In this document: in pieces, positions 32,290-40,295 of the stretch
How the letters are laid out: every line of letters starts with the position of its first letter
Numbering within the stretch: the stretch's first letter is position 1
DNA from: a virus
IMG/VR virus record: IMGVR_UViG_3300017598_001824
Coordinates: 1 to 43,827 of that record
Direction: 5' to 3' (one strand)
Length of the DNA: 43,827 nt
Notes under the pieces: generated by a model
The model's input: the letters and a program-made list of their open reading frames with translations, nothing else
Told to the model about the DNA's origin: nothing
Databases searched by the model: none
Program-made: the position numbers and the translations under genes

Positions 32290-35200
32290 ATGGCAGGACC
32301 GAGCGAGTTTGAAAGAGCTTTTCGTAGTTCCTATAGTCAAAAAGGTGGCAAATCCCCCCCAGAGCGTCAAGAAACTGGCGCAGCTAAGCCTAAAACTACC
32401 CCTCAGCAAACTCAGCCTATATTTAAGCCTCAAGAACATAAGCCCTCAGCTTTTGAGAACGACTTCCGTAACTACAATACCATGATGAGCAAGGAGCTGG
32501 AGCGGATCAATAAGGAAGCTCAGAAGGCAGAACAGGACATAATTAAGCAGCAGCAGCGAGAAGGAGGGGCTGGACTGGGAGCTGGAGTTCCACTGGGGGA
32601 CCCTACAATGGCTCAGGAACCACTTTCTACCACAACTGGGGGTATTCCACCTCAAGAAGCACAAGATAGCCTGTACGGGCAATCTGTGCCGCCTATGCTC
32701 CAACAGACGGCCTTTCCTCAACAGACTACGACGATACCAGAACAACAGGTAGCACCTACTCAACAAACTGCACAGGTAGAGACTCAAGGACCGCCCCAAG
32801 GGGATCCAACTTTTTCCTTGGCTCCTACCTTTCCGCCAGTATCTCCAGAGTCAATGGCAGCTGCTGGAGATGTGCTTGGAGCGTTTGGATCCGGAGCAGC
32901 TTCCTTCTTACCGTCTCTACTTGGCGGATATCTCGAAGGAACGATCCCCACAGCTTTTCCACAGGTAGGAGTGCCGGCACAACCAGCTCCTCGTAAGTCA
33001 CTAACATCTAAAGAGAAAGCTCAAGCCGTTACAGAAGTTCAGGATACTATAGCAGAAGCACTCGCTATTATGCCAAAAACTGAAGTAGGTCAAGAGCTTA
33101 CAGAGCTTGCTGGCTGGCCGTTCGAGAAAGTTCAGCAGTTTGCTACGTGGTCATCGGAGGCTATCGTTCCAGAAACCCAACCATTCTTACGTAAGATAGT
33201 AGAAGACATTATCCATCTTGGCACGTATGTTGTAGCTCACAAGACACTTAGGATCGGGAAGAAAGGGTTTAAAGAGGGAGTGTCTAGGGTGAAGATGGGG
33301 AAAGAGGGGAGAGCAAAGGTTAAAGGGGCGAAGGTAGAGCTTAAACAGATAGAGGCAGAGATTAAGAAGCAGCAGGGTAAGTTACCTAAGCGTCTCAAAG
33401 AGAAGACAACTACCTTCCTGAAGAACATTAAGGCCGAGGTGACAGAGAACCTTAAGGGCAGGCCAGAGTTTACCGAGACAGAAATGCAGATGATAGAGGC
33501 AGGCAGACAACAGGGAGGAACACCGGCTGCAAGGTTCGTGATGGACGAGATCCTGAAGGCGAGGGAAGAGTTTAAGCCTGAAAAGAGGGCACCGGTACCG
33601 GAGAAGAAAGCAGAGACGCCTACTCCAGAGGTGAAGAAGAAAGCTTCGGCTAAACAAACCGCTAAGCAAGCTCAAGGCATCATCGAGGAAGCAGGCGGGA
33701 ACTATGTGGGAGAGAAAGCACGAGCAACAAAAGGAGAGGAGCCTGTTGTCCAGTTCAACGAGCCTACCACGAACACTACCATCGACATCCCCATAAAAGA
33801 TGTTACTCCAGAGCGTGTGAAATCTGTTATGGAGAAAGCAGTTGAGAGATACAGGAAAGCTGAAACAGCGAAAGCTGTTACCGAAAGCATTGAAGGATCC
33901 ATCGACAAGCAAGGCAACCTCAAGTATGCCAAGTCTACCTACCGGAACCGGATCCAGCCTCTCTCAAACGAGGAACTTATCAAGGTAGGACTCTGGGCTA
34001 GGAAGAAAAAAGGGGCAGCTGCTGCTACTATACGGGATCTTGTGTCAGAGGAAGTAAGCACGAGAGGGACGGCGGTAATCGACCAGCTGAACAGGGCGGT
34101 TGCTGGAGAAGCTCCTGTCAAACCCAGAACCGAAGCCGAGATGAAAGCTTCCGTTGAGAAATCTGGGGCCATCTGGGGAGCGATAAACAAGGATACAGGC
34201 AAGGTTGACACGACCCCATGGCCTGCTACGAAAAAGTATCCAGAGGGGCTTCGTAACTTCAACTCTCCTTATACAGAGTCAACGCTCGTTCTTGAGCCAT
34301 CTAAGATTACGCCAGAGAGTGTAAAGGCCAAGATGCTGGAGAACTATGTTAAGACGAGGGAGATGGGCGGAGAGATCGTTAAGCTTTGGGATGAGGGAGA
34401 GAAGGCATTTGCCCAGACCAAGATAGAAGGAGTGAAACCAGCTGCACCTGAACCTACCAAGCCACCAGCCACAGTATATGAGATCCCGAAAGAAGAGTTC
34501 CACAAGGTCAGGTCAGGCGACAAGAAAGACGTGGCGAAAGAGTTCGTAGCACTCTCCAAACGTGCTCCAGACTCTCTCTCTGACGTTCCAAAGGATCAGC
34601 CGACATGGATCCAAGTGGAGCATGAAGGGACACTATTCACTATACCGAACACAGCCTATGCTCTTGAGACGTTTGCTAAGAAGATTAGCAAGCTTAAAGA
34701 GGGCAGGGTAGGGCCGACAGAACCACCACACAAAGAGCGTCCTATTTCTAAGCAGTCTGGCTCCAGACCTAAAGTTGATGCTGATGCTGGCGATACGTAT
34801 ATCAGGATCTTCGATAAGAATACCAAGTTTAAGAAACCTTCAGAGAAAGACGTGTGGGAGGTCAGGTATCCTGACGACGCTAAGGATGTTATACATCCTG
34901 AGAGGGATAAGGGCGGGCCATACCTTATGAGAGGTAAGGTCGGCAAACAAACATTCTTTACTGATGGCCGCATAGTAGAGTTCAGGGATAGTGCTCCGAC
35001 TCTTAAAGTGAAGGGGCTAGAGTTTTATGACGCAACAAAAGATATGGGCAGGGTCATTGATGGCTTTGAGGGGAAAGGAACCCACAAGCCTGCCAAACCT
35101 GTGTTTGACACAGAGGTAGGTGTGGCTATCATGAACAAGGAGAACGGTTTCTTTGTTGCGCATGAGTACTTCGACTACCTCCACACTAAGTACGGCCCAA

Positions 35201-38200
35201 AACTACAGTGGAAGATCCCAGAACCCGGTAGTGGTATGCCTGTTACATTTTCTGTTGACGGTAAGCTTAAGGGATATCTCATGCCACTCAACGATAAAAT
35301 GACCTTGGGGAGTAAAGGGAAGGCATATACCCCTCACAACATTCTCGCTGAACGTATGCCCGAAGGCTTCGGCCCCGGCCCTACTCTCGAAGCAGGCGGC
35401 TTTCAGACCATGTATGAAGGTTTGAGAGAGATGGTCAGGACAGGCAAGTTCTTTGAGTCTACTTACTATAAGGCAAGGGGATTGAAGGACTACGTTATGG
35501 AAGATATCGTGGATCCTCTTAAGTTCTATCCAGACCTACCCAAAGAGTATGTCAATGATATCCGGGTCCACATGGTAGCAGCATTGGATAAAGCTCGCCA
35601 TGCAGTCTACAGTAAAGAAGGTTATGCTGGCAGGATCTTCGGTGACATGAAGAAAGGTGAGATCTACGATGCTGTTGAGCTGATCTATGCGAGGGATGAG
35701 GTAGGAAGACAGAAAGCCAGCAGAGGAAACCCGGAGATCACGCTTGAGCAAGCAGTAGAAAGAAGCAACAAGTTAGAATCAACTGCCTCCAAAGAAGTGC
35801 TCCGTGCAGCTGAGGAGTGGAGAGCGGTAACAGATGAAGTTCAGGCCGATCTTGTAAGAAGGGGAGTCCTACGAGGTCCCGATCCTAAGACAGGGTATGA
35901 AGGCCAGTTTATCGAAGACTACGCTCCTCATGCTGTCGGAGTCTACACTCCCGAGTGGGCATATACCGTAGGGATCCCTACCCGGATCCGCACACCATTT
36001 AGGTCATTCGGACAGAAGGCCAAAGGTAGTATTAAGGAGATCGTAAAGGATGCCGACACCCTCTTGGGCCATCTGCTTAAAGTAGAGCACACGAACATGA
36101 TCGAGGACTTTATCATAAGGGAGACAGCTAAGTATGACATTCTCCCGACACTTGACAAAGCTCAGAAGATAAAACTGTTCGGGTCAAAGAAGCATGAGAG
36201 GATGATCAAGAGCAAGGCTCATCCGGAAGGTGTATTGAGAGAGATAGAGGTAGCCAACACTCCAAAGCCCGGCAGGATCTGGACAGAAGCAGAACTTGTA
36301 AAAGTGGATCCAGCTTATAAAGGCAAGGGAGATCACTGGTCATATACCCCGGATCAGCCATTCAGTAGGACACTTTTTCAGACCGAGGAAGGTTATTTAG
36401 CGTTAGGTAAGTATAAGAACGTTAGCTTGATACCGGCTGATATCTTCCGATCGTTTAAGTCTTTCTCTGAGAGTGGCAGCGCTACTATTTACCGGATCAA
36501 TCTCATCAACGGGTACTGGAAGAACATGGCGATCCTGTCTCACTATCCATCGTTTAACATGAACAACATGATCGGTGATACATTCATGGCAGCGATCCAG
36601 CATCCGGAACCGACCAAGCTACTTATTGAGATGGAGACGTCGCTTAAGTATCTCGGCAAGGAGCTGTTTGCCAAGTCTCACAAGGGGTACATGAAGGAGC
36701 TCCATGAGTTTATCCAGAACGAGGACATCCTCGGAGCGTCGTTCTTCCAGACAGAGCTACCGAAAAACCTGAGTGGATCCAAAAATCCTATCCGTAAAGT
36801 TCTCGATATGACGATGACCATATCCCAGATGAGAGAGGGCATCAACAGGACAGCCTATGCTTCTACCTTGCTTAAGGCTATGAAAGAAGGAAGAGGGAAG
36901 GAGTTGATCAAGGCTCACTCGTGGATCGACACGAAAGGATTAAGCGAACAGGCAGCACTGGGTAAGATTGCCCGTGAGGTCCTCGTTGATTATGCAGCTG
37001 TATCCAAACGGTTCAGGAGAATAGGAAGAGGGATGCTCACTCCGTTTGGCACGTGGTATTTCCATAACTCCCGCCTTGTCCATAGGTGGATGTGGAAGAA
37101 TAAAGGGAAGGGGCTGATCAGTATGCTGGCTGCTCCCCTTGCTGCGCAGGCATGGAACAACAGGGATGAGGCAGCTAGGCTAAGAGAAGAGGGACGACCA
37201 GACTGGTTAAGGAACAAGATCCATTTTGACATAGGTGGGACGGCTGCTGGAGATGTAAGGACGTGGGCTGTCCAGCTCCCACAGGACGTACTGATCGGTA
37301 CCAAGATCTTTAGCATTGCTACAGAGATGAGCTCACGTGTCGCTAGGGGGGAGATAAACCCTGCTAACGGCAAGCCATGGACTCCGAGAGATGCAGCTCT
37401 TAGGACTATAAAGGACTGGGGAGTGCAGGAGTACCGTGGCGTAGCATATCTTATGGCGCCTCTTATCCGGTTCTTTATCGGACTAAAGGACAGAAGAGAT
37501 CCGTATGACAAGGTACCTATCTACTCTTCTGACTACAACAAACTTAACCCTATGCAGAGGAAGTGGGAGGGAGCCCAGTTCTTTCTCAAAACGATGGTTC
37601 CCATGCTGGGCGCCAACATTGTAAAGACTCAGCAGAAGAAGCAGCCGATGGATCTTGCGTTCAGGGACTTCCTCAACAACTTTGTAGGGAAGGAAGCATT
37701 AGGTATCTTTGATGTCACGCCCAAAGGAGAGCTCAGGCTGTCTAATGGTAAGGTATATTCGATGGATGACACGGCCCGGATCAAGTGGGTGTCTAACCAG
37801 AACCTCCAGCACTTCAACGACATCGAGCGAGCATACGTTGGCTACCGTGGATCCAATCAGGACTTCATACAGACAGACAAGTTCAAGAAGGTGCTTGTTG
37901 AGATGTTTGATGATATGAGTAAGATAGATCCCGGGCTGTTCAAACCAAGCTTCAAGGATGAGGCAAAATCTGCGATCATCTCCCAGCTCTATGGCGCCCG
38001 ACTTGTTAACATGCTTACCGATCCCGGTACACAACAGAACCGGATGGAAGTGATGATCAAGAGAGCGAAGACAGACGAGGAGAAACTGGCGATAAGAAAG
38101 GACTTTGAGAAGCAGAGGCAGATGAGGATCTTTACAGGACTAAGACGGCAGCCAAAGACAGAAAGAGAGATTATGTTTAAGCACAAGATGGATGGATCGG

Positions 38201-38238
38201 CTCTGCCATGGCAGCTTGAACTTTATATGCCACCTTAA
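32290..38238 (+). CDS. Giant internal virion/ejection protein with LPD38-like region
   Basis: 1982 residues. The first 230 are Pro/Gln/Thr-rich and disordered. About 320-400 are basic and coiled coil (KVELKQIEAEIKKQQG). Further charged linkers reach about 650, then a long mixed region follows. Around 1568-1610, AAVSKRFRRIGRGMLTPFG and YFHNSRLVHRWMW resemble the LPD38 domain found at the C-termini of polyvalent phage proteins that are injected with DNA. The rest (1650-1982) is helical. There is no lysozyme or protease motif that I can recognise. Such proteins usually line or penetrate the host envelope during ejection. It occupies 14% of the window. The start ATG has only a weak GGGG upstream. 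Confidence 0.6.
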   Translation: MAGPSEFERAFRSSYSQKGGKSPPERQETGAAKPKTTPQQTQPIFKPQEHKPSAFENDFRNYNTMMSKELERINKEAQKAEQDIIKQQQREGGAGLGAGVPLGDPTMAQEPLSTTTGGIPPQEAQDSLYGQSVPPMLQQTAFPQQTTTIPEQQVAPTQQTAQVETQGPPQGDPTFSLAPTFPPVSPESMAAAGDVLGAFGSGAASFLPSLLGGYLEGTIPTAFPQVGVPAQPAPRKSLTSKEKAQAVTEVQDTIAEALAIMPKTEVGQELTELAGWPFEKVQQFATWSSEAIVPETQPFLRKIVEDIIHLGTYVVAHKTLRIGKKGFKEGVSRVKMGKEGRAKVKGAKVELKQIEAEIKKQQGKLPKRLKEKTTTFLKNIKAEVTENLKGRPEFTETEMQMIEAGRQQGGTPAARFVMDEILKAREEFKPEKRAPVPEKKAETPTPEVKKKASAKQTAKQAQGIIEEAGGNYVGEKARATKGEEPVVQFNEPTTNTTIDIPIKDVTPERVKSVMEKAVERYRKAETAKAVTESIEGSIDKQGNLKYAKSTYRNRIQPLSNEELIKVGLWARKKKGAAAATIRDLVSEEVSTRGTAVIDQLNRAVAGEAPVKPRTEAEMKASVEKSGAIWGAINKDTGKVDTTPWPATKKYPEGLRNFNSPYTESTLVLEPSKITPESVKAKMLENYVKTREMGGEIVKLWDEGEKAFAQTKIEGVKPAAPEPTKPPATVYEIPKEEFHKVRSGDKKDVAKEFVALSKRAPDSLSDVPKDQPTWIQVEHEGTLFTIPNTAYALETFAKKISKLKEGRVGPTEPPHKERPISKQSGSRPKVDADAGDTYIRIFDKNTKFKKPSEKDVWEVRYPDDAKDVIHPERDKGGPYLMRGKVGKQTFFTDGRIVEFRDSAPTLKVKGLEFYDATKDMGRVIDGFEGKGTHKPAKPVFDTEVGVAIMNKENGFFVAHEYFDYLHTKYGPKLQWKIPEPGSGMPVTFSVDGKLKGYLMPLNDKMTLGSKGKAYTPHNILAERMPEGFGPGPTLEAGGFQTMYEGLREMVRTGKFFESTYYKARGLKDYVMEDIVDPLKFYPDLPKEYVNDIRVHMVAALDKARHAVYSKEGYAGRIFGDMKKGEIYDAVELIYARDEVGRQKASRGNPEITLEQAVERSNKLESTASKEVLRAAEEWRAVTDEVQADLVRRGVLRGPDPKTGYEGQFIEDYAPHAVGVYTPEWAYTVGIPTRIRTPFRSFGQKAKGSIKEIVKDADTLLGHLLKVEHTNMIEDFIIRETAKYDILPTLDKAQKIKLFGSKKHERMIKSKAHPEGVLREIEVANTPKPGRIWTEAELVKVDPAYKGKGDHWSYTPDQPFSRTLFQTEEGYLALGKYKNVSLIPADIFRSFKSFSESGSATIYRINLINGYWKNMAILSHYPSFNMNNMIGDTFMAAIQHPEPTKLLIEMETSLKYLGKELFAKSHKGYMKELHEFIQNEDILGASFFQTELPKNLSGSKNPIRKVLDMTMTISQMREGINRTAYASTLLKAMKEGRGKELIKAHSWIDTKGLSEQAALGKIAREVLVDYAAVSKRFRRIGRGMLTPFGTWYFHNSRLVHRWMWKNKGKGLISMLAAPLAAQAWNNRDEAARLREEGRPDWLRNKIHFDIGGTAAGDVRTWAVQLPQDVLIGTKIFSIATEMSSRVARGEINPANGKPWTPRDAALRTIKDWGVQEYRGVAYLMAPLIRFFIGLKDRRDPYDKVPIYSSDYNKLNPMQRKWEGAQFFLKTMVPMLGANIVKTQQKKQPMDLAFRDFLNNFVGKEALGIFDVTPKGELRLSNGKVYSMDDTARIKWVSNQNLQHFNDIERAYVGYRGSNQDFIQTDKFKKVLVEMFDDMSKIDPGLFKPSFKDEAKSAIISQLYGARLVNMLTDPGTQQNRMEVMIKRAKTDEEKLAIRKDFEKQRQMRIFTGLRRQPKTEREIMFKHKMDGSALPWQLELYMPP

Positions 38239-38249
38239 AGGAGAAGAGC

Positions 38250-38624
38250 GTGAGTGGAGACAATCGTGTAGAGCAGATACAGAAACTATCTATAACCAAA
38301 GCTGTGATGAATGAGATAGGAGAGGGGGACAAGCTGAACGTAAATTATGCTCCGGTATCTCACTCCCATATAACTAATGTTTTCAACCAGCGGAACATTG
38401 AGGAGATACCTCTGGACGACGTAGAGCAGATGATGTGGACGGTGCTTGAGATCCTACCTGAACCAAAGCTTCGGAACTTAAGACTACTAGCTATAGATAC
38501 AGTGATAAAGAAGTTCGCTCCCTATCATGGTGGGATGAAGAAAGGGGCTGAATATCTCAAGGTTCAGAGAACCTACCTGTCACGGCTAAAGACAGAAGGG
38601 ATAGAAAGAGCTAAGCTATTATAG
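38250..38624 (+). CDS. Small helix-turn-helix protein
   Basis: 124 residues from GTG 38250 with AAGGAGAAG upstream. The C-terminus (about 97-117, KKGAEYLKVQRTYLSRLKTEG) fits the Fis/HTH_8-type helix-turn-helix. The N-terminal two-thirds are helical and acidic. It follows the last big structural gene. A small terminase-type DNA-binding subunit or a late regulator both fit; the sequence alone does not decide. Confidence 0.5.
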   Translation: MSGDNRVEQIQKLSITKAVMNEIGEGDKLNVNYAPVSHSHITNVFNQRNIEEIPLDDVEQMMWTVLEILPEPKLRNLRLLAIDTVIKKFAPYHGGMKKGAEYLKVQRTYLSRLKTEGIERAKLL

Positions 38625-38632
38625 GAGGGGTT

Positions 38633-38821
38633 ATGCCACAGACTGCATCAGGCAAGAAGGCGTTGGCAAGCTTCATTAAACAGTATGGACCAAAGGAAGG
38701 AAGAAGGAGATACTACGCATCAATCGTCAAGGGGGCACCCGGATCTTCTAAGTGGGAAGGAAAAGGAGGCACGGGTACGCTTGCTAAAGCTAAGAGAACG
38801 TATAAGAGAACTCATCGATGA
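38633..38821 (+). CDS. Small conserved-type phage protein
   Basis: 62 residues, very basic: SGKKALASFIKQYG, KEGRRRYYASIVKGAPGSSKW, and ending KRTYKRTHR. The FIKQYG/YYAS block looks like a small phage family seen beside structural genes, but I cannot attach a function. AGGAGGGG precedes the ATG. The stop is overlapped by the next small gene. Confidence 0.55.
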   Translation: MPQTASGKKALASFIKQYGPKEGRRRYYASIVKGAPGSSKWEGKGGTGTLAKAKRTYKRTHR

Positions 38822-38943
38822 CTATTACAAGAGCAAACATCCCGCACCTCATGAGAAAAGGGTTAACCGTTGTAGGTAAGAAGAAAAAGCAGCGGAAGAA
38901 GAAACGGAAAAGGACTTCAGGCGCCGTGTCGGGAAGTTCCTAA
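38818..38943 (+). CDS. 41-residue basic protein with capsid-N-arm-like start
   Basis: A small frame beginning at an ATG that overlaps the previous stop (ATGA) and ending at TAA 38941-38943. Its first 16 residues, MTITRANIPHLMRKGL, match the major capsid N-terminus MTIIRANNENLMKAGL at 11 positions. The rest is a polybasic tail (KKKKQRKKKRKR) ending SGAVSGSS. The overlap with the preceding gene and the conserved start support real expression. Possible roles are a capsid-arm decoy, an assembly factor or a DNA-condensing peptide. Confidence 0.5.
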   Translation: MTITRANIPHLMRKGLTVVGKKKKQRKKKRKRTSGAVSGSS

Positions 38944-38958
38944 AGTCACTTCCCACAC
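38926..38958 (+). terminator. Hairpin at the convergent junction
   Basis: GGGAAGT (38931-38937) pairs with ACTTCCC (38948-38954), extended by GTGT/ACAC (38926-38929 with 38955-38958) across a one-base bulge. It lies exactly where plus- and minus-strand operons converge, so a bidirectional terminator is likely, although there is no long T-tract on either side. Its left arm overlaps the end of the 41-residue gene. Confidence 0.5.
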
Positions 38959-38964
38959 GTCTTG

Positions 38965-39159
38965 TCAGCCCTGTCCCTTATTCTCTTCCTTACCCGGTTC
39001 ATATCCCAGACACCACTTGTCCTCTTTATCGTCCTGTGGTGGCCTTCCATCGAACACACACTCGCCGGGCAGCTTCTGTACCCAGCCACCCGGACGATCG
39101 GAAGCGTGATATCCTAAACACATCTCTCTTTCTTTGTCGTAATGCTTACACGTCTTCAA
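38965..39159 (-). CDS. Small Cys-rich protein
   Basis: 64 residues from TTG 39159, chosen because GGAG lies 7 bases upstream; a longer version from another TTG at 39174 would overlap that site. Four Cys (in KTCKHY, EMCLGY, GECVF and KWCLGY) in two similar C-x-(G/H)-Y settings suggest one metal site. It is the last gene of the minus cluster. Function unknown. Confidence 0.5.
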   Translation of the reverse strand: MKTCKHYDKEREMCLGYHASDRPGGWVQKLPGECVFDGRPPQDDKEDKWCLGYEPGKEENKGQG

Positions 39160-39337
39160 CTTTAAACTCCGCAAGGGTTTTCTGATATCTTACAAGCCTT
39201 GCTTTATAGTTCTCGATACCTTTCTGTACCTCAGCAATATTGTACAGGATCTCTTTAATCTTATTCTTTACCCTATCCTCTTGTTCAGCATCTACTTCTT
39301 GTTGCGCCTCTTTCTTTAACTCTTCTAACAATCTCAT
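39146..39337 (-). CDS. Small coiled-coil protein
   Basis: 63 residues, almost wholly alpha-helical and charged (LLEELKKEAQQEVDAEQED, then IAEVQKGIENYKARL). It starts at an ATG overlapping the previous stop (ATGA), with GAGGAGG upstream. A small coiled-coil oligomer of unknown role. Confidence 0.55.
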   Translation of the reverse strand: MRLLEELKKEAQQEVDAEQEDRVKNKIKEILYNIAEVQKGIENYKARLVRYQKTLAEFKVEDV

Positions 39338-39585
39338 CCCTTGTCCTCCTCTAGTCCTACGGTTAATGCAACTGCCTTCTCTACCTGCTTAAACAGCTGC
39401 CTGATTACATCGGTCGGAATGGGTACCTTGACGTCACTATACCCATTAAACCCTTGGGTAGCCATAACCTTTCCCTTATCCGATATAAGAGAATAGTTGC
39501 CCGTTACCTTCATGTTCCCCTCTTTGTCATTGTCCTCGTTAACGCTCACACTGTTGATCCTAACTCCTACTATCGTTGTTGCCAT
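39334..39585 (-). CDS. Small uncharacterised beta-alpha protein
   Basis: 83 residues: beta strands (TTIVGVRINSVSVNED, GNYSLISDKGKVMATQ) followed by a C-terminal helix (VIRQLFKQVEKAVAL). AAAGGAGAG precedes the ATG. It resembles small unassigned phage proteins; no function can be given. Confidence 0.5.
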   Translation of the reverse strand: MATTIVGVRINSVSVNEDNDKEGNMKVTGNYSLISDKGKVMATQGFNGYSDVKVPIPTDVIRQLFKQVEKAVALTVGLEEDKG

Positions 39586-39586
39586 C

Positions 39587-40117
39587 TTACTCTCCTTTCG
39601 TTTCCCTCGCCTCTTTAAAGCTCATGAAAGCTGACGGTGGAAGATCCTTGGGATAGAACCCATCGCAGTTTTCCAGCCACACCGGATCAAAGTTGACCGG
39701 CCAGTTGAACCAGCCTTTCATGACCCCGTGCTTGCTCCCCTTGATGTTAAGTTTCTTACCTATCGATGGATAAGGTATCGGTGGTTCTCTACCTACGCTT
39801 GCAAACATCCCAGCTAATGTAGCCAGCGGATCCTCGGCTATAGCTTTGACATCCGGATGGAGGCATTTAGAGTGAGCGTCGCCCGGGAGAGTACCCCTGT
39901 GTGCACACTCGTAACAGCTTGGTTTCTTCTTTTTTGGCTCCTCTGGCTTGTCACTCAGATCTTCCTCTATCTCTGCCAGCTCTTTCTCAAGCGGTCTCTC
40001 CATCACACCCACTACCTGCTTACCTTCCTGCCACACAGCAAACATCTTCACCCCGGCCTTCACCCCGTCGATGAAGTCACGGTTCCGTACTCCATACTGA
40101 TCTCTCCATACGCCCAT
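39587..40117 (-). CDS. Protein with a cysteine (zinc-like) knuckle
   Basis: 176 residues. The start is set at ATG 40117 (MGVWRDQYG) because AGGAGG lies 6 bases upstream; an earlier ATG at 40135 would place that site inside the gene. Residues about 67-85 have CYECAHRGTLPGDAHSKC, a probable Cys/His metal-binding knuckle, with a further Cys in LENCDGFYP. The middle is a Lys/Glu-rich linker. Proteins with this CYEC/CxHP arrangement occur in phage accessory regions; function unknown. Confidence 0.55.
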   Translation of the reverse strand: MGVWRDQYGVRNRDFIDGVKAGVKMFAVWQEGKQVVGVMERPLEKELAEIEEDLSDKPEEPKKKKPSCYECAHRGTLPGDAHSKCLHPDVKAIAEDPLATLAGMFASVGREPPIPYPSIGKKLNIKGSKHGVMKGWFNWPVNFDPVWLENCDGFYPKDLPPSAFMSFKEARETKGE

Positions 40118-40118
40118 G

Positions 40119-40295
40119 TTACCCTCCTTTCTCATAGATCCTCTCCAACACAGCTATCTGCTTCTCGCTCAGTCTTCCTCTTTCCTCAAACTGTTCCTTC
40201 ACCGACCAGTAGAACTCCTCTTCCCAGTCGTTCAGCTCATCAGGATCGATGAAGTCTAACAGATGCTGCTCCCTAGTTGTTTGTTTCCCTCTCAT
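40119..40295 (-). CDS. Small acidic helical protein
   Basis: 58 residues from ATG 40295, which overlaps the upstream stop (ATGA). Sequence is acidic and helical (PDELNDWEEEFYWSVKEQF) with a basic start. A longer in-frame start at 40352 lies inside the upstream gene. The last codons overlap the ribosome binding region of the next gene. No family assigned. Confidence 0.5.
   Translation of the reverse strand: MRGKQTTREQHLLDFIDPDELNDWEEEFYWSVKEQFEERGRLSEKQIAVLERIYEKGG

Noticed and set aside
38685-38879. A 64-residue frame overlapping the small basic gene and the capsid-arm-like gene.
   Set aside because: It has no ribosome binding site and is out of frame with both the basic gene (AGGAGG start) and the ATGA-coupled 41-residue frame, which better explain the region.
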